Assembly (NCBI RefSeq): GCF_900496975.1
Contig: NZ_UFQC01000003.1
Location: 62,001 to 126,000 of the forward strand
Direction of reading: 5' to 3'
From: Achromobacter veterisilvae
GTDB lineage: Bacteria; Pseudomonadota; Gammaproteobacteria; Burkholderiales; Burkholderiaceae_B
DNA: 64,000 nucleotides
Both the position numbers and the translations under genes were made by a program. Each line of letters opens with the position of its first letter. The first letter of the stretch is position 1. The notes below the pieces were generated by a model. That model saw only the letters and a program-made list of their open reading frames with translations, had not been told where the DNA came from and made no database searches. Below are positions 16,861 to 25,658 of the stretch, piece after piece.

Positions 16861-17325
16861 TCAGGCCTCTTCGGGGCCGCGCGGCGCGTCGGCGTCGCGC
16901 TTGATCAGGTCGACCATCGCGTCCACGTCGCGATACAGGCGTTCCAGCAGTTCCTTGCCGATCCTGGCCTCGATCTCCAGGTACTTCGCGTCCACTTGCG
17001 GGCGCATGCCGTCGATCAGCTTGTTGCTCTTGGGCGTGAGCGAGATTTCCTGGCGCCGCTGGTCGGAGCTGGAACGCACGCGCTTGATCAGGCCCTGTTC
17101 CTGCATGCCGGCCAGCATGCGGGTGAGGCTGGGGCTGAGGATCTGGCAACTGCGCGCGATCTGGTTGGGTTCCATGGCGCCCACTTCGCTCAAGGTGCGC
17201 AATACCCGCCATTGTTGTTCGGTAACGCCCGCCGCGTGCAGGATGGGGCGGAAATGCGCCATCAGCGTTTCGCGCGCGTACAGCAGCAGGTGGGGAAGAT
17301 TGCGGTGGTGGAAGCTCGGGCTCAT
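16861..17325 (-). CDS. hpaR: MarR-family regulator HpaR
   Basis: A 154-residue MarR-type repressor. FRPILHAAGVTEQQWRVLRTLSEVGAMEPNQIARSCQILSPSLTRMLAGMQEQGLIKR is the winged helix, and SDQRRQEISLTPK is the wing with the usual DQRR. The protein family that controls homoprotocatechuate operons, HpaR, has the same length and layout. It converges with hpaD; the two stop codons are directly adjacent (TGATCA). It probably binds the TTA-C-TGTTAA palindromes at 15809 and 15918 and releases them with an aromatic acid, which is inference from the family. Confidence 0.9.
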   Translation of the reverse strand: MSPSFHHRNLPHLLLYARETLMAHFRPILHAAGVTEQQWRVLRTLSEVGAMEPNQIARSCQILSPSLTRMLAGMQEQGLIKRVRSSSDQRRQEISLTPKSNKLIDGMRPQVDAKYLEIEARIGKELLERLYRDVDAMVDLIKRDADAPRGPEEA

Positions 17326-17385
17326 GCGGGTATGTTAGCAAGAAGCCGGGCGATTCCTGGACGGGCCGCGCCGCGTGTCCGGCCC

Positions 17386-17410
17386 ACGGACCCGCAAGGC
17401 GCGGGTCCGT
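17386..17410. terminator. Perfect hairpin downstream of the gene at 17432-18058
   Basis: ACGGACCCGC-aaggc-GCGGGTCCGT, a 10-bp perfect stem, 21 nt beyond the stop of the minus-strand gene. There is no T-run, so termination is possible but not certain. Confidence 0.4.
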
Positions 17411-17431
17411 TGTCGGGGCCGGATGGGGCGT

Positions 17432-18058
17432 TCAGGCGGGGTTCTGGTCGGCCAGTTCCTGCAGATCGTCGGGCAGGGTCAGGTCGGGGGCGCCCTGCTG
17501 CAATTCGCGCAGCGCCTGCACGGCGTCGTCCTGCTGGTCGGCCTGCATCAGGGAACGGATCTGGGCCACGCGGGCCTCGATGTCCTGTTCGCCGAACGGC
17601 GCCGCCTCGGCGGGGGCGGCCTCGGCTTGCGGCGCCTCGGCCGCCTGCCGGGCGGCCGCGGGCGGCGCTTCCTGTGCCGGGACGGCCTGGGAAGCGGGCG
17701 CGGCGGCCTCGCGCTGGATGGCGGGCGCGGCCTGCGGGGCCGGGGCTTCGGGCTGGGCGGACGGGGCGGAGGCGGGCGGCGCCTGGCTCGTTTCGGATTC
17801 GTGCGGAGCGATCAACTGCGCGGCCTGGTCGGCCAGGTCCTGTTGCGCTTCGCGCATGTCGGTCCATGCGAACAGGCCGACGACCATCGCGGCGCAGGCG
17901 GCGGCGCCCCAGCCCGGGTGCCAGCTATGGCCGGGATGCCAGTTGCGGCGCACCGCCGCGTCCAGCTCGGGAGTGGCCGCGGGGCCGGGCCGGCGGTACA
18001 GGGCGCGCAGATCCCGTTCATCGTCTTCGTCGAAAGGGGGGCGGTAGGTAATGCTCAT
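17432..18058 (-). CDS. Hypothetical single-pass membrane protein
   Basis: A 208-residue protein that I do not recognise. Residues 1-45 are charged and cytoplasmic in character (FDEDDERDLRALYRR...AAVRRNWHPGHSWHPGW), residues 50-67 form one membrane segment (WGAAACAAMVVGLFAWTD), and the rest is a long Ala/Pro/Gln/Glu-rich tail, probably periplasmic and disordered, ending in a helical LMQADQQDDAVQALRELQQG segment. The ATG has GAGGAG 8 nt upstream, so it is expressed. The layout resembles sigma-factor inhibitors or envelope-linker proteins, but no sigma factor gene is adjacent. Confidence 0.7.
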   Translation of the reverse strand: MSITYRPPFDEDDERDLRALYRRPGPAATPELDAAVRRNWHPGHSWHPGWGAAACAAMVVGLFAWTDMREAQQDLADQAAQLIAPHESETSQAPPASAPSAQPEAPAPQAAPAIQREAAAPASQAVPAQEAPPAAARQAAEAPQAEAAPAEAAPFGEQDIEARVAQIRSLMQADQQDDAVQALRELQQGAPDLTLPDDLQELADQNPA

Positions 18059-18463
18059 GCGCGTACTCCTCGCGCATGCGCCTGGTGGCAGGGCGCATCC
18101 GCGTTTGACCTCCGCATGCGCCGCGCCGGTTCGTCCGGCGGTCTCGTCGCAGTTCGGGTCCTGTTCCGGTTCAGGCGGCTTCCTGGAAAGCCGCGGGTGA
18201 ATGCGCCGCGATTCCCGCCGCCGCGCCCGTGGGGCGTACGGCTTCGGGTATGCCGCCCTGGACCGGGCGGTTCGACAATGCGCTGCACCTGCCGATTATG
18301 CGCGATTTGAAAAAATCCGGCAGGAAATTTCTCGGCTTTGCATCGTGCGGCTTCGCCTCGTCCTGTTTCTGAAAGCGGAATGACAGCTTCATGCGCCGCG
18401 CCCCGCGCATTGCCCGCGCGCGCGGCCGGGCGGCCGCGCGGGGATGCCGGTACACTTTCGCGC
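18059..18463. other. Intergenic region between the 17432 gene and radA
   Basis: About 405 nt without a supportable gene. It must hold the divergent promoters for the membrane protein and radA. The least GC-rich part, near 18300-18345, has a TTGAAA hexamer but no clear matching -10. Confidence 0.5.
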
Positions 18464-19825
18464 ATGGCCAAATCCCGAACCGTATACGTGTGCGCCGATT
18501 GCGGCGGCACCACCCCCAAGTGGCAGGGCAAATGCCCGCACTGCAACGCCTGGAACACGCTCGAAGAGACGGTGGAGTCCTCGGCGTCCGCCGCGTCCGC
18601 CCACCGCTACGCGCCGCTGGCCTCGAGCAGCCCGGTGCGCAGCCTGTCCGAGATCGAGGCCCGCGAAACGCCGCGCCAGCCCACCGGGCTGGATGAATTC
18701 GACCGCGTGCTGGGCGGCGGCCTGGTGGCCGGCGCCGTCGTGCTGATCGGCGGCGACCCGGGGATAGGCAAGTCGACGCTGTTGTTGCAGGCGCTGGCGT
18801 CCCTGTCCGCGACCACCAGCGTGCTGTACGTCACCGGCGAGGAATCCGCCGAGCAGGTGGCGCTGCGCGCGCGGCGCCTGGGCCTGCAGACCGGCAACGT
18901 CAACCTGCTGGCCGAAATCCGGCTGGAAGCCATCCAGGCCGCCGTGTCCGAGCAGAAACCCACCGTGGCGGTCATCGACTCCATCCAGACGCTGTACAGC
19001 GGCGAACTGAGCGCGGCGCCGGGTTCGGTGTCGCAGGTGCGCGAATGCGCGGCGCAGCTTACGCGCCTGGCCAAGCAGACGGGCATCGCCATCGTCATGA
19101 TCGGCCACGTCACCAAGGACGGCGCGCTGGCCGGGCCGCGCGTGCTCGAACACATCGTGGACACCGTGCTGTATTTCGAGGGCGACACGCATTCGTCGTT
19201 CCGCCTGGTGCGCGCCTTCAAGAACCGCTTCGGCGCGGTCAACGAACTGGGCGTCTTCGCCATGACGGACCGCGGGCTGCGCGGCGTGGCCAATCCGTCG
19301 GCCCTGTTCCTGTCGCAGCACGAGCAGCAGGTGGCCGGCTCCTGCGTGATGGCCACGCAGGAGGGCACCCGGCCGCTGCTGGTGGAAATCCAGGCGCTGG
19401 TGGACTCCTCGCACGCGCCCAACCCGCGCCGGCTGACCGTCGGCCTGGAAGGCAACCGGCTGGCGATGCTGCTGGCCGTGCTGCACCGGCACGCGGGCGT
19501 GTCCACGTTCGACCAGGACGTTTTCGTCAATGCGGTGGGCGGCGTGCGCATCACGGAGCCGGCGGCCGACCTGCCGGTGCTGCTGGCCATCATGTCCTCG
19601 CTGCGCGACAAGCCGCTGCCGCGCGGCCTGATCGCCTTCGGCGAAGTCGGCCTGGCCGGTGAAATCCGGCCCGCGCCGCGCGGACAGGAACGCCTGCGCG
19701 AAGCGGCCAAACTGGGCTTCTCGGTCGCCCTGATCCCGAAGGCCAACGCGCCGCGCCAGCCCATCGAGGGCCTGGAGATCTGGGCCGTGGACCGGCTGGA
19801 CGCCGCGCTGGACAAATTGCGCTGA
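18464..19825 (+). CDS. radA: DNA repair protein RadA
   Basis: A 453-residue RecA-like ATPase that drives branch migration in recombination repair. The N-terminal zinc finger uses C10, C13, C24 and C27 (CADCGGTTPKWQGKCPHC). The Walker A motif GGDPGIGKST is at about residues 96-105, the RadA-specific KNRFG motif is in AFKNRFGAVNELG, and the C-terminus is a Lon-protease-like domain (FGEVGLAGEIRPAPRGQERLREA). The ATG of MAKSRTVYVC was chosen over an open frame extending upstream. Confidence 0.95.
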   Translation: MAKSRTVYVCADCGGTTPKWQGKCPHCNAWNTLEETVESSASAASAHRYAPLASSSPVRSLSEIEARETPRQPTGLDEFDRVLGGGLVAGAVVLIGGDPGIGKSTLLLQALASLSATTSVLYVTGEESAEQVALRARRLGLQTGNVNLLAEIRLEAIQAAVSEQKPTVAVIDSIQTLYSGELSAAPGSVSQVRECAAQLTRLAKQTGIAIVMIGHVTKDGALAGPRVLEHIVDTVLYFEGDTHSSFRLVRAFKNRFGAVNELGVFAMTDRGLRGVANPSALFLSQHEQQVAGSCVMATQEGTRPLLVEIQALVDSSHAPNPRRLTVGLEGNRLAMLLAVLHRHAGVSTFDQDVFVNAVGGVRITEPAADLPVLLAIMSSLRDKPLPRGLIAFGEVGLAGEIRPAPRGQERLREAAKLGFSVALIPKANAPRQPIEGLEIWAVDRLDAALDKLR

Positions 19826-19914
19826 CGCGGCGGCCCGGCAGGGCCCGCGGCGACGCTTCGAACATCCGTATTCTGATTGCCCGCCCGGACCGGACGGGCC
19901 TGCTGGAGCAAGAC

Positions 19915-20694
19915 TTGAGTCTGTTAGTCATCGCCGCCTGCCTGGCGGCCGGAGGCCTGATCGGTTTCATGGGCGGCGCGCTGGGCATCGGCGGCGGCCT
20001 GATCGCGATTCCCGCGCTGGTGCTGCTGATGGGCATGTCGCAGCAACTGGCACAGGGCACCGCGCTCATCATGGTGCTGCCCACCATCATGATGGCGGTG
20101 CGCAAGTACAACCAGCAGGTGCGCATCGACAAGCGCGTGGCGCTGGCGGGCGCGGCCGGCGCCGTGGTGTTCACCTGGGTGGGCGCGCGGCTGGCGCTGG
20201 GCATCGATTCCAGCGTCCTGCGCCGCAGCTTCGCGGTGTTCCTGTTCTTCATCGCGCTCTTCTACGTGTGGCAGACCTGGCGCGCGTCGCGTCCCGCCGC
20301 CGCGCGCAAGCCGGCGGCCAGGCGCGAAGCGCCGGTCTTCACGCCGCGCCGGGCCAGCGTGCTGGGCATCCTGTGCGGCACGCTGGGCGGCTTCTTCGGA
20401 GTGGGCGGAGCCGTGCTGGCCGTGCCCATCATCACCACCGTGTTCCGCCTGTCGCAGACCGCCGCGCAGGCGCTGGCCCTGAGCATGGTGATACCCGGCT
20501 CCACGATCGCGCTGATCACCTATAGCTGGGCGGGCCAGGCCGACTGGCTGGTGGGCGCGCCGCTGGCGGCCGGCAGCCTGCTCTTCGTGCCGGTGGGCGT
20601 CAAGCTTGCGTACCGGCTTCCTGAACGCAAGCTGAGAGCCTGCTTCGCGCTCATGCTCTTCGCGACCGTCGCGCTGCTGGCATTCGAGCGCTGA
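19915..20694 (+). CDS. TauE/SafE-family membrane permease
   Basis: A 259-residue polytopic membrane protein of the TauE/SafE (sulfite exporter-like, PF01925) family. Each half begins with a glycine-rich signature: GFMGGALGIGGGLIAIPALVLL near the N-terminus and GTLGGFFGVGGAVLAVPIITTV after the central loop; seven to eight membrane segments can be drawn. It starts with TTG, which has GGAG 6 nt upstream. It follows radA by about 90 nt. Family members move sulfite, sulfonates or other small anions; the substrate here is unknown. Confidence 0.85.
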   Translation: MSLLVIAACLAAGGLIGFMGGALGIGGGLIAIPALVLLMGMSQQLAQGTALIMVLPTIMMAVRKYNQQVRIDKRVALAGAAGAVVFTWVGARLALGIDSSVLRRSFAVFLFFIALFYVWQTWRASRPAAARKPAARREAPVFTPRRASVLGILCGTLGGFFGVGGAVLAVPIITTVFRLSQTAAQALALSMVIPGSTIALITYSWAGQADWLVGAPLAAGSLLFVPVGVKLAYRLPERKLRACFALMLFATVALLAFER

Positions 20695-20866
20695 TGCTTG
20701 CGAAGTCATTTCGAACCCATGTCGAACCGTTAGCGGCCGAAAATTTCTGGTTCCGCGCTGAACCTTCTGAAGGGGCCGTGCTCCAACCGGATACGGGTCA
20801 AGCGGCGATGTCGCCGCCCCGTGTCGGAGAAAGGCCCACGCCTTTATACATTCAGGAGTTCATGAA

Positions 20867-21106
20867 ATGACGACTCACTCCCGTATTGCTGCGTTCCTGT
20901 CCACCTCGGCCCTGTGCCTCGGTCTTGCCGCCGCGCCTAGCGCGTTCGCGGCCGGCGCCGATGCCTCGGGCAAGACGGGCGATACCAAGACCCACGCGCA
21001 GCACAAGCATCACAAGTCCGACAAAACCTCCGCCAAGCACGAGGCGGGGAAGTCGGGCGGGGCCGCGAAGATGGATAAGTCCGGCGCCGCGACGCCGGCC
21101 AAGTAA
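20867..21106 (+). CDS. Small secreted Lys/His-rich peptide
   Basis: A 79-residue protein with a clear signal peptide (MTTHSRIAAFLSTSALCLGLAAAPSAFAAG, cleavage likely after AFA) and a mature part of about 50 residues that is almost only Lys, His, Ala, Gly, Ser, Thr and Asp (THAQHKHHKSDKTSAKHEAGKSGG). AGGAG stands 8 nt before the ATG. A strong terminator follows. The composition recalls acid-shock (Asr-like) peptides or metal-binding peptides, but no family can be assigned. Confidence 0.72.
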   Translation: MTTHSRIAAFLSTSALCLGLAAAPSAFAAGADASGKTGDTKTHAQHKHHKSDKTSAKHEAGKSGGAAKMDKSGAATPAK

Positions 21107-21178
21107 TCGCGGCGGGCCGCGAGGCCCGGGTTCCTTTGCGCAAAACGACTGCCGGTTCCCGCGGGGGCCGGAAAGTCG

Positions 21179-21212
21179 AAAGCCTCTCGGTATGGGCGCC
21201 GAGAGGCTTTTT
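21179..21212 (+). terminator. Strong Rho-independent terminator
   Basis: AAAGCCTCTCGG-tatgggcg-CCGAGAGGCTTT followed by TT: a 12-bp perfect stem that works for the small peptide gene and, reading the other way, for the minus-strand dehydrogenase operon. Confidence 0.85.
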
Positions 21213-21268
21213 CATGGGCTTTCCGTTCGGGCGGCCAGGCGGTGCAGGGCCGCCGGGGGGCGGCGCGC

Positions 21269-22231
21269 CTACTCCGCCGGCGTGATCACGCGGCCGGTGT
21301 CGAAGTACGCCTGCAGGTTGTCCAGCATCAGGTTCTCCATGCTCAGGCGCGTCTCCAGCGTGGCGCTGCCGATGTGCGGCAGGACCACGGCGTTGTCGCT
21401 CGTGGCCAGGGCTTCGGGCACCTTGGGCTCGTGCTCGAACACGTCGAGCGCGGCGCAGCCCAGCTTGCCGGCCTGCAGCGCGGCGACCAGCGCGGCTTCG
21501 TCGATCACGGGGCCGCGCGCGATGTTGACGATGATGCCGGTGGGACCGAGCGCCTCGAGCACTTCCTGGTTGACCAGGTGGCGCGTGCCGGGGCCGCCGA
21601 CCGTCGCCACGATGAGGAAGTCCGCCCACTTGGCCAGATCCGTGAGCGAGGCCTCATAGCCGTACTGCACGTCGTCGCGCTTGCGGCGGTTGTGGTAGCG
21701 GATGTCCATGTCGAAGCCCGCGCCGCGGCGCGCGATGGCGTCGCCGATGCGGCCCAGGCCCACGATGCCCAGTTTCTTGCCGCTGACGCGCAGGCCCAGC
21801 GGGATGCTGCCGTGCACCTGGCCCTTGCCCCACAGGCCCGCGCGCACGAAGCGTTCGCCCTGGCCCATGCGGCGGGCGCCGGCGATCAGCAGACCCCAGG
21901 CCAGGTCCGCCACGCAGTCGGTCAGCACGTCGGGCGTGTTGCTGACCTGCACGCCGCGCTGCTTGGCGGCCTGGATGTCGATGGTTTCGTAGCCCACGCC
22001 CCAACTGCAGATGGCTTTCAGGTCGGGCAGGGCGTTGATGAGGTCGGCGTCGGCGCCGTAGTTGGCGGAGGTGACGACCGCGGCGATGCCCTTGCCGTGC
22101 TCGGCCAGCGCGGCCTTGCGGTCCGGGTACTTCCACAGCTCGACGACGTCGTAGCGGTCGGCGAGGTTCTTGTTGGCGGAGGGGGAACCGGCCAGCGAGC
22201 CGACCTGGATGATGCGATGCTTGGTGGTCAT
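21269..22231 (-). CDS. D-2-hydroxyacid dehydrogenase (glyoxylate/hydroxypyruvate reductase type)
   Basis: A 320-residue NAD(P)-dependent dehydrogenase that reduces 2-keto acids such as hydroxypyruvate or glyoxylate. The nucleotide motif is GLGRIGDAIARR, and the catalytic Arg, Glu and His are in SWGVGYETID, IARGPVIDE, DVFEHEP and VLPHIGSAT. It is downstream of two Bug genes on the same strand. The start MTTKHRIIQVG is preferred; a GTG four codons earlier is possible because neither has a clear ribosome site. In a sugar-acid cluster it would reduce tartronate semialdehyde, hydroxypyruvate or a related keto acid. Confidence 0.88.
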   Translation of the reverse strand: MTTKHRIIQVGSLAGSPSANKNLADRYDVVELWKYPDRKAALAEHGKGIAAVVTSANYGADADLINALPDLKAICSWGVGYETIDIQAAKQRGVQVSNTPDVLTDCVADLAWGLLIAGARRMGQGERFVRAGLWGKGQVHGSIPLGLRVSGKKLGIVGLGRIGDAIARRGAGFDMDIRYHNRRKRDDVQYGYEASLTDLAKWADFLIVATVGGPGTRHLVNQEVLEALGPTGIIVNIARGPVIDEAALVAALQAGKLGCAALDVFEHEPKVPEALATSDNAVVLPHIGSATLETRLSMENLMLDNLQAYFDTGRVITPAE

Positions 22232-22333
22232 GTTGTCGTACACGTGGGTGGCAAAATACCGATGCTACTTGATCCGGTCGCGAAGCAGGCCGGGAATGCC
22301 CTCGGAAGGCATCCCGGCGCGCGGCTTCCGGGC

Positions 22334-23320
22334 TTACTCCAACTGGATGCCGGCCTGCTTGATGACGTCCTTCCAGCGCTTGACCTCGGCCTGCTGGAAG
22401 GCGCTGAACTGCTGCGGCGTGTTCGCCACGACCTCGAAGCCCAGCCCTTGCAGCGTCTTCTCCGTCTGGGGCTCGCGCAGGGAGGCCTGCAGCGCCTTGG
22501 ACAACTGCTGGACCACGGGCGCCGGGGTGCCCTTGGGCACGGCGAAGCCTTGCCAGGAATACACCACCATGTCCTCGATGCCGGCTTCCGCCAGGGTCGG
22601 CACGCCGGGCAGGTCGGCCGCGCGCGCTTCGCCGGTGATCGCCAGCGCCTTGAGCTTGCCCGCCTTGATGTGGGTCTGGACCGCGCCCAGGTTCTGGAAC
22701 GACACGTTGACCTGCCCGCCGATCAGGTCGGCGATCGCCGCGCCGCCGCCGCGGTAGGGCACGTCCACCCCCGTGCTCTGCGTGCGCTGCCGGAACAGCA
22801 CCGCCGACAGGTGGTCGGAAGAGCCCGTGCCGGACGAGGCGTACGACACCTTGCCCGGATTTTTCCTGGCGTAGTCCACCAGTTCGGCGACGGTGGCGGC
22901 GGGGAAGTTGGGCGCGGCCACGAGCACATTGGGATTGCGCACCGCCTGCGTCAGGTATTCGAAGTCCTTGCTGGGGTTGTAGGACAGGGTCTTGTACAGG
23001 GCTTCGTTGATGGCGAAGGTGCCGATCGAGCCCACCATCATGGTGTAGCCGTCCGGCGTGGCGCGCGCCAGCGCCTGCGCGCCGATCGCGCTGTTCGCGC
23101 CGGGCTTGTTCTCGACCACGAAGGTCTGGCCCAGCAGCTTCGTGAGCGCGGGCGTGACCGACCGCGCGGTGATGTCGGATGAACCGCCAGGGACGAAGGG
23201 AACGATCATCGTGACGGGCTTGTCGGGATAGCCGGCCGCGTGCGCGGCCGGCCCGCCGGGCAGGGCGGCGCCCGCCGCCGCGACGGCCGCCGCGGCGACG
23301 GCGCTCAGTAGTCTGTTCAT
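22334..23320 (-). CDS. Bug/TctC-family periplasmic receptor
   Basis: A 328-residue receptor with a signal peptide that ends near GGPAAHAAGYPDKPV. Family motifs are VPFVPGGSSDITARSVTPAL, VENKPGANSAIGAQALARATPDGYTMMVGSIGTF and VDVPYRGGGAAIADLIGGQVNVSF. The ATG has GGAGACACC upstream; the frame extends 15 more codons but those overlap no ribosome site. It is the middle gene between another Bug gene and the hydroxyacid dehydrogenase. Confidence 0.9.
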   Translation of the reverse strand: MNRLLSAVAAAAVAAAGAALPGGPAAHAAGYPDKPVTMIVPFVPGGSSDITARSVTPALTKLLGQTFVVENKPGANSAIGAQALARATPDGYTMMVGSIGTFAINEALYKTLSYNPSKDFEYLTQAVRNPNVLVAAPNFPAATVAELVDYARKNPGKVSYASSGTGSSDHLSAVLFRQRTQSTGVDVPYRGGGAAIADLIGGQVNVSFQNLGAVQTHIKAGKLKALAITGEARAADLPGVPTLAEAGIEDMVVYSWQGFAVPKGTPAPVVQQLSKALQASLREPQTEKTLQGLGFEVVANTPQQFSAFQQAEVKRWKDVIKQAGIQLE

Positions 23321-23396
23321 GGTGTCTCCAGGTTCGCGCGATGATGTGATGGGCCCGCCGCCCACGCGTTGCGGACGGGCCCGGATCGGCGCTTGG

Positions 23397-24404
23397 TCAA
23401 TCGACCTTGGCGCCCGATTTCTTCACGACCTCAGCCCACTTGGCGGTTTCCCGCGCCATGAACTGCTTGAATTCACCTGGGGTATTGCCGGACGGCGTGG
23501 CGCCCTGCGCCTGCAACTGCGCGCGCACGGCCGGGAGCCGCAGCGCGGCCGCCACGTCGCGCTGGACCTTGTCCACCACCGCCGGCGGCGTGCCCGCGGG
23601 CGCCAGCAGGCCGAACCAACTGGACGCGTCGTAGCCCGCCACGCCGGCCTCCGCCATGGTGGGCACGTCGGGCAGGGCGGGGGAGCGCTGGGCGCCCGTG
23701 ACGGCCAGCGGGCGCAGCTTGCCGCTTTTGAGAAAGCCCATGGAGGAGGGCAGGTTGTCGAAGATCAGGTCGGCGGAGCCCGCCATCACGTCGGTCAGCG
23801 CGGGGCTGCTGCCCTTGTAGGGCACGTGCGTCATGCGCGTGCCCGTCATGTTCTGGAACAGCTCGCCGGACAGGTGCGTGGACGTGCCGTTGCCGGTGGA
23901 CGCCATGTTGACGCTGTCCGGATTGGCCTTCAGGTAGCCGATCAGGTCGGCGACATTGCGGATGCCGTGCCGGTCGGCGAACTGGGGATTCAGTTCCAGG
24001 ATGTTCGGCACGGGGATGACGAGCGTCACCGGCACGAAGTCCTTGACCGGATCGTAAGGCAGCTTGGCGTAGACCGACTGATTGATCGCGTGCGTGCTGA
24101 CCGTGCCCATCAGCAGGGTGTAGCCGTCCGGCGCGGCGCGCGCCGCCTCGGCCGTGCCGACGTTGCCACCGGCGCCCGCCTTGTTGTCGACCACGACGGG
24201 CTTGTTCCAGGCCTTGCCCAGTTCCGCGGCGACGACGCGCGCCGCGATGTCGGTCGTGCCGCCCGCGGGGAAGGGCACGATGATCCGGACCTCGCGTTCC
24301 GGGTAATCGGCCTGGGCCGGCGCGGCCGGCAGGACGGCGGCGGCCAGGGCGGCGGCAAACAGGGCGGCCGCGGCGGACCGGCCTCGCACAGGGGCTGCAT
24401 GCAT
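23397..24404 (-). CDS. Bug/TctC-family periplasmic receptor
   Basis: A 335-residue receptor, first gene of the minus-strand operon. After the signal peptide ([22 protein letters not shown]) come [59 protein letters not shown] and [24 protein letters not shown]. The ATG was chosen because AGGAG stands 9-10 nt upstream and the protein then starts with a normal signal peptide. A near-consensus promoter drives it from 24537-24565. Confidence 0.9.
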   Translation of the reverse strand: MHAAPVRGRSAAAALFAAALAAAVLPAAPAQADYPEREVRIIVPFPAGGTTDIAARVVAAELGKAWNKPVVVDNKAGAGGNVGTAEAARAAPDGYTLLMGTVSTHAINQSVYAKLPYDPVKDFVPVTLVIPVPNILELNPQFADRHGIRNVADLIGYLKANPDSVNMASTGNGTSTHLSGELFQNMTGTRMTHVPYKGSSPALTDVMAGSADLIFDNLPSSMGFLKSGKLRPLAVTGAQRSPALPDVPTMAEAGVAGYDASSWFGLLAPAGTPPAVVDKVQRDVAAALRLPAVRAQLQAQGATPSGNTPGEFKQFMARETAKWAEVVKKSGAKVD

Positions 24405-24536
24405 GGAATTCGTCTCCTCGGTGTGCGCGTGGCCGCGCATCGTTGATGGGTATTCCGCCCCTGGCATCGCCCGAGGCCCACAAGCCGCGGAACCTCCGCG
24501 GCGCTTTGCGTTCGTGCTGCCGGTACTTGTAAAACA

Positions 24537-24565
24537 AATATATGTATTGAGCTTATGCTTGTCAA
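24537..24565 (-). promoter_or_regulatory. Sigma-70 promoter of the Bug–Bug–dehydrogenase operon
   Basis: TTGACA (24560-24565), a 17 nt spacer and TATATT (24537-24542), read on the minus strand: close to consensus. The leader to the ATG is about 130 nt. It overlaps the divergent promoter at 24547-24576, so the two operons are probably controlled together. Confidence 0.7.
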
Positions 24566-24577
24566 CCAAGTATACTT
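24547..24577 (+). promoter_or_regulatory. Sigma-70 promoter and palindrome of the dapA-like operon
   Basis: TTGAGC (24547-24552), an 18 nt spacer and TATACT (24571-24576). The -10 is inside the perfect 10-bp palindrome AAGTATACTT (24568-24577), a reasonable site for the FadR-type GntR regulator encoded at 25659. Confidence 0.6.
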
Positions 24578-24622
24578 TTTGAACCCCAGCCATCCGACCC
24601 CCGGGTCAGCCAGGAGCCGCCC

Positions 24623-25552
24623 ATGAAAACTTCCCCGGTCACCGCGCAGGATCTGCAGCGTTCGGTCATCGCGGTGCCGCCGCTGGCGCGCCGCGACGAC
24701 CTGTCCCTGAACGTGGAGGCCAACAAGGCCCTGCTCGGCCACCTGGAAGCCGGCGGCGTGCGCAACGTGATGTATGGCGGCAACGCCAATTTCTATAACG
24801 TGGCCGTGAGCGAATACGCGCGCATCGTCGACATGCTGGCCGGGATGGCGGGCGAGGACACCTGGATCCTGCCTTCGGTGGGACCCGACTACGGCAAGAT
24901 GATGGACCAGGCGGCGATCCTGCGTTCGCGCGCGTTTCCCACGGCCATGCTGCTGCCCATGTCCTTCCCCTACACCGACGCGGGGCTGGCCGAGGGCGTG
25001 CGCCGGTTCACGGACGCGCTGGGCAAGCCCGCGGTGGTCTATCTGAAATCGGCCGATTACCTGGCGCCGGCCACGGCGGCGCGCCTGATCGAGGAAGGCC
25101 GCATCGTGGCGTTCAAGTATGCGGTCGTGCGCGACGACCCGTCGCGCGACGCGTATCTGTCGTCCCTGCTGCAGGCCGTGGATGCGCGCTGGATCGTCAG
25201 CGGCATCGGCGAACGTCCGGCCATCGCCCACTACCGCGGCTTCGGCCTGAAGAGTTTCACGTCCGGTTCCGTCTGCGTGGCGCCGCGCGGGTCGATGCGC
25301 CTGCTGCATCTGCTGCGCGACGGCCGCTACGAAGAGGCCGAGGCGGTGCGGGGAAAATACCTGCCGCTGGAGGATTGCCGCGACGGCATCAGCCCGATCC
25401 GCGTGCTGCACGACGCGGTGACCCTGTCGGGCGTGGCGGACATGGGGCCGATGCTGCCGCTGCTGACGGGCTTGTCCAGCGCCGAGCGCGAACGCGTGGC
25501 GCCGGCCGCGCGCGCCCTGGCCGCGTGGGACCGGGAAGCCGCGGCGGCGTGA
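24623..25552 (+). CDS. Dihydrodipicolinate synthase (DapA)-family aldolase/dehydratase
   Basis: A 309-residue TIM-barrel of the DapA/N-acetylneuraminate lyase superfamily. The Schiff-base lysine is in the IVAFKYAVV strand and the conserved Tyr in PAVVYLKSADY. LEAGGVRNVMYGGNANFYNV is the substrate-loop region; the normal GTTGE motif is absent, so this is not lysine-biosynthetic DapA. In sugar-acid clusters such proteins act as keto-deoxy-sugar-acid aldolases or dehydratases. It is the first gene of the plus-strand operon, with AGGAG before the ATG. Confidence 0.82.
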   Translation: MKTSPVTAQDLQRSVIAVPPLARRDDLSLNVEANKALLGHLEAGGVRNVMYGGNANFYNVAVSEYARIVDMLAGMAGEDTWILPSVGPDYGKMMDQAAILRSRAFPTAMLLPMSFPYTDAGLAEGVRRFTDALGKPAVVYLKSADYLAPATAARLIEEGRIVAFKYAVVRDDPSRDAYLSSLLQAVDARWIVSGIGERPAIAHYRGFGLKSFTSGSVCVAPRGSMRLLHLLRDGRYEEAEAVRGKYLPLEDCRDGISPIRVLHDAVTLSGVADMGPMLPLLTGLSSAERERVAPAARALAAWDREAAAA

Positions 25553-25658
25553 GCATGCGCCGCGCGGCGGACCCGGGCATGCGCATCGCCTTGCGCATTG
25601 ACGGTACGATGGGCGCTGTTCCGCCTCTGTGAACAGGCCCCAGTATCGAGGAGGTTCC

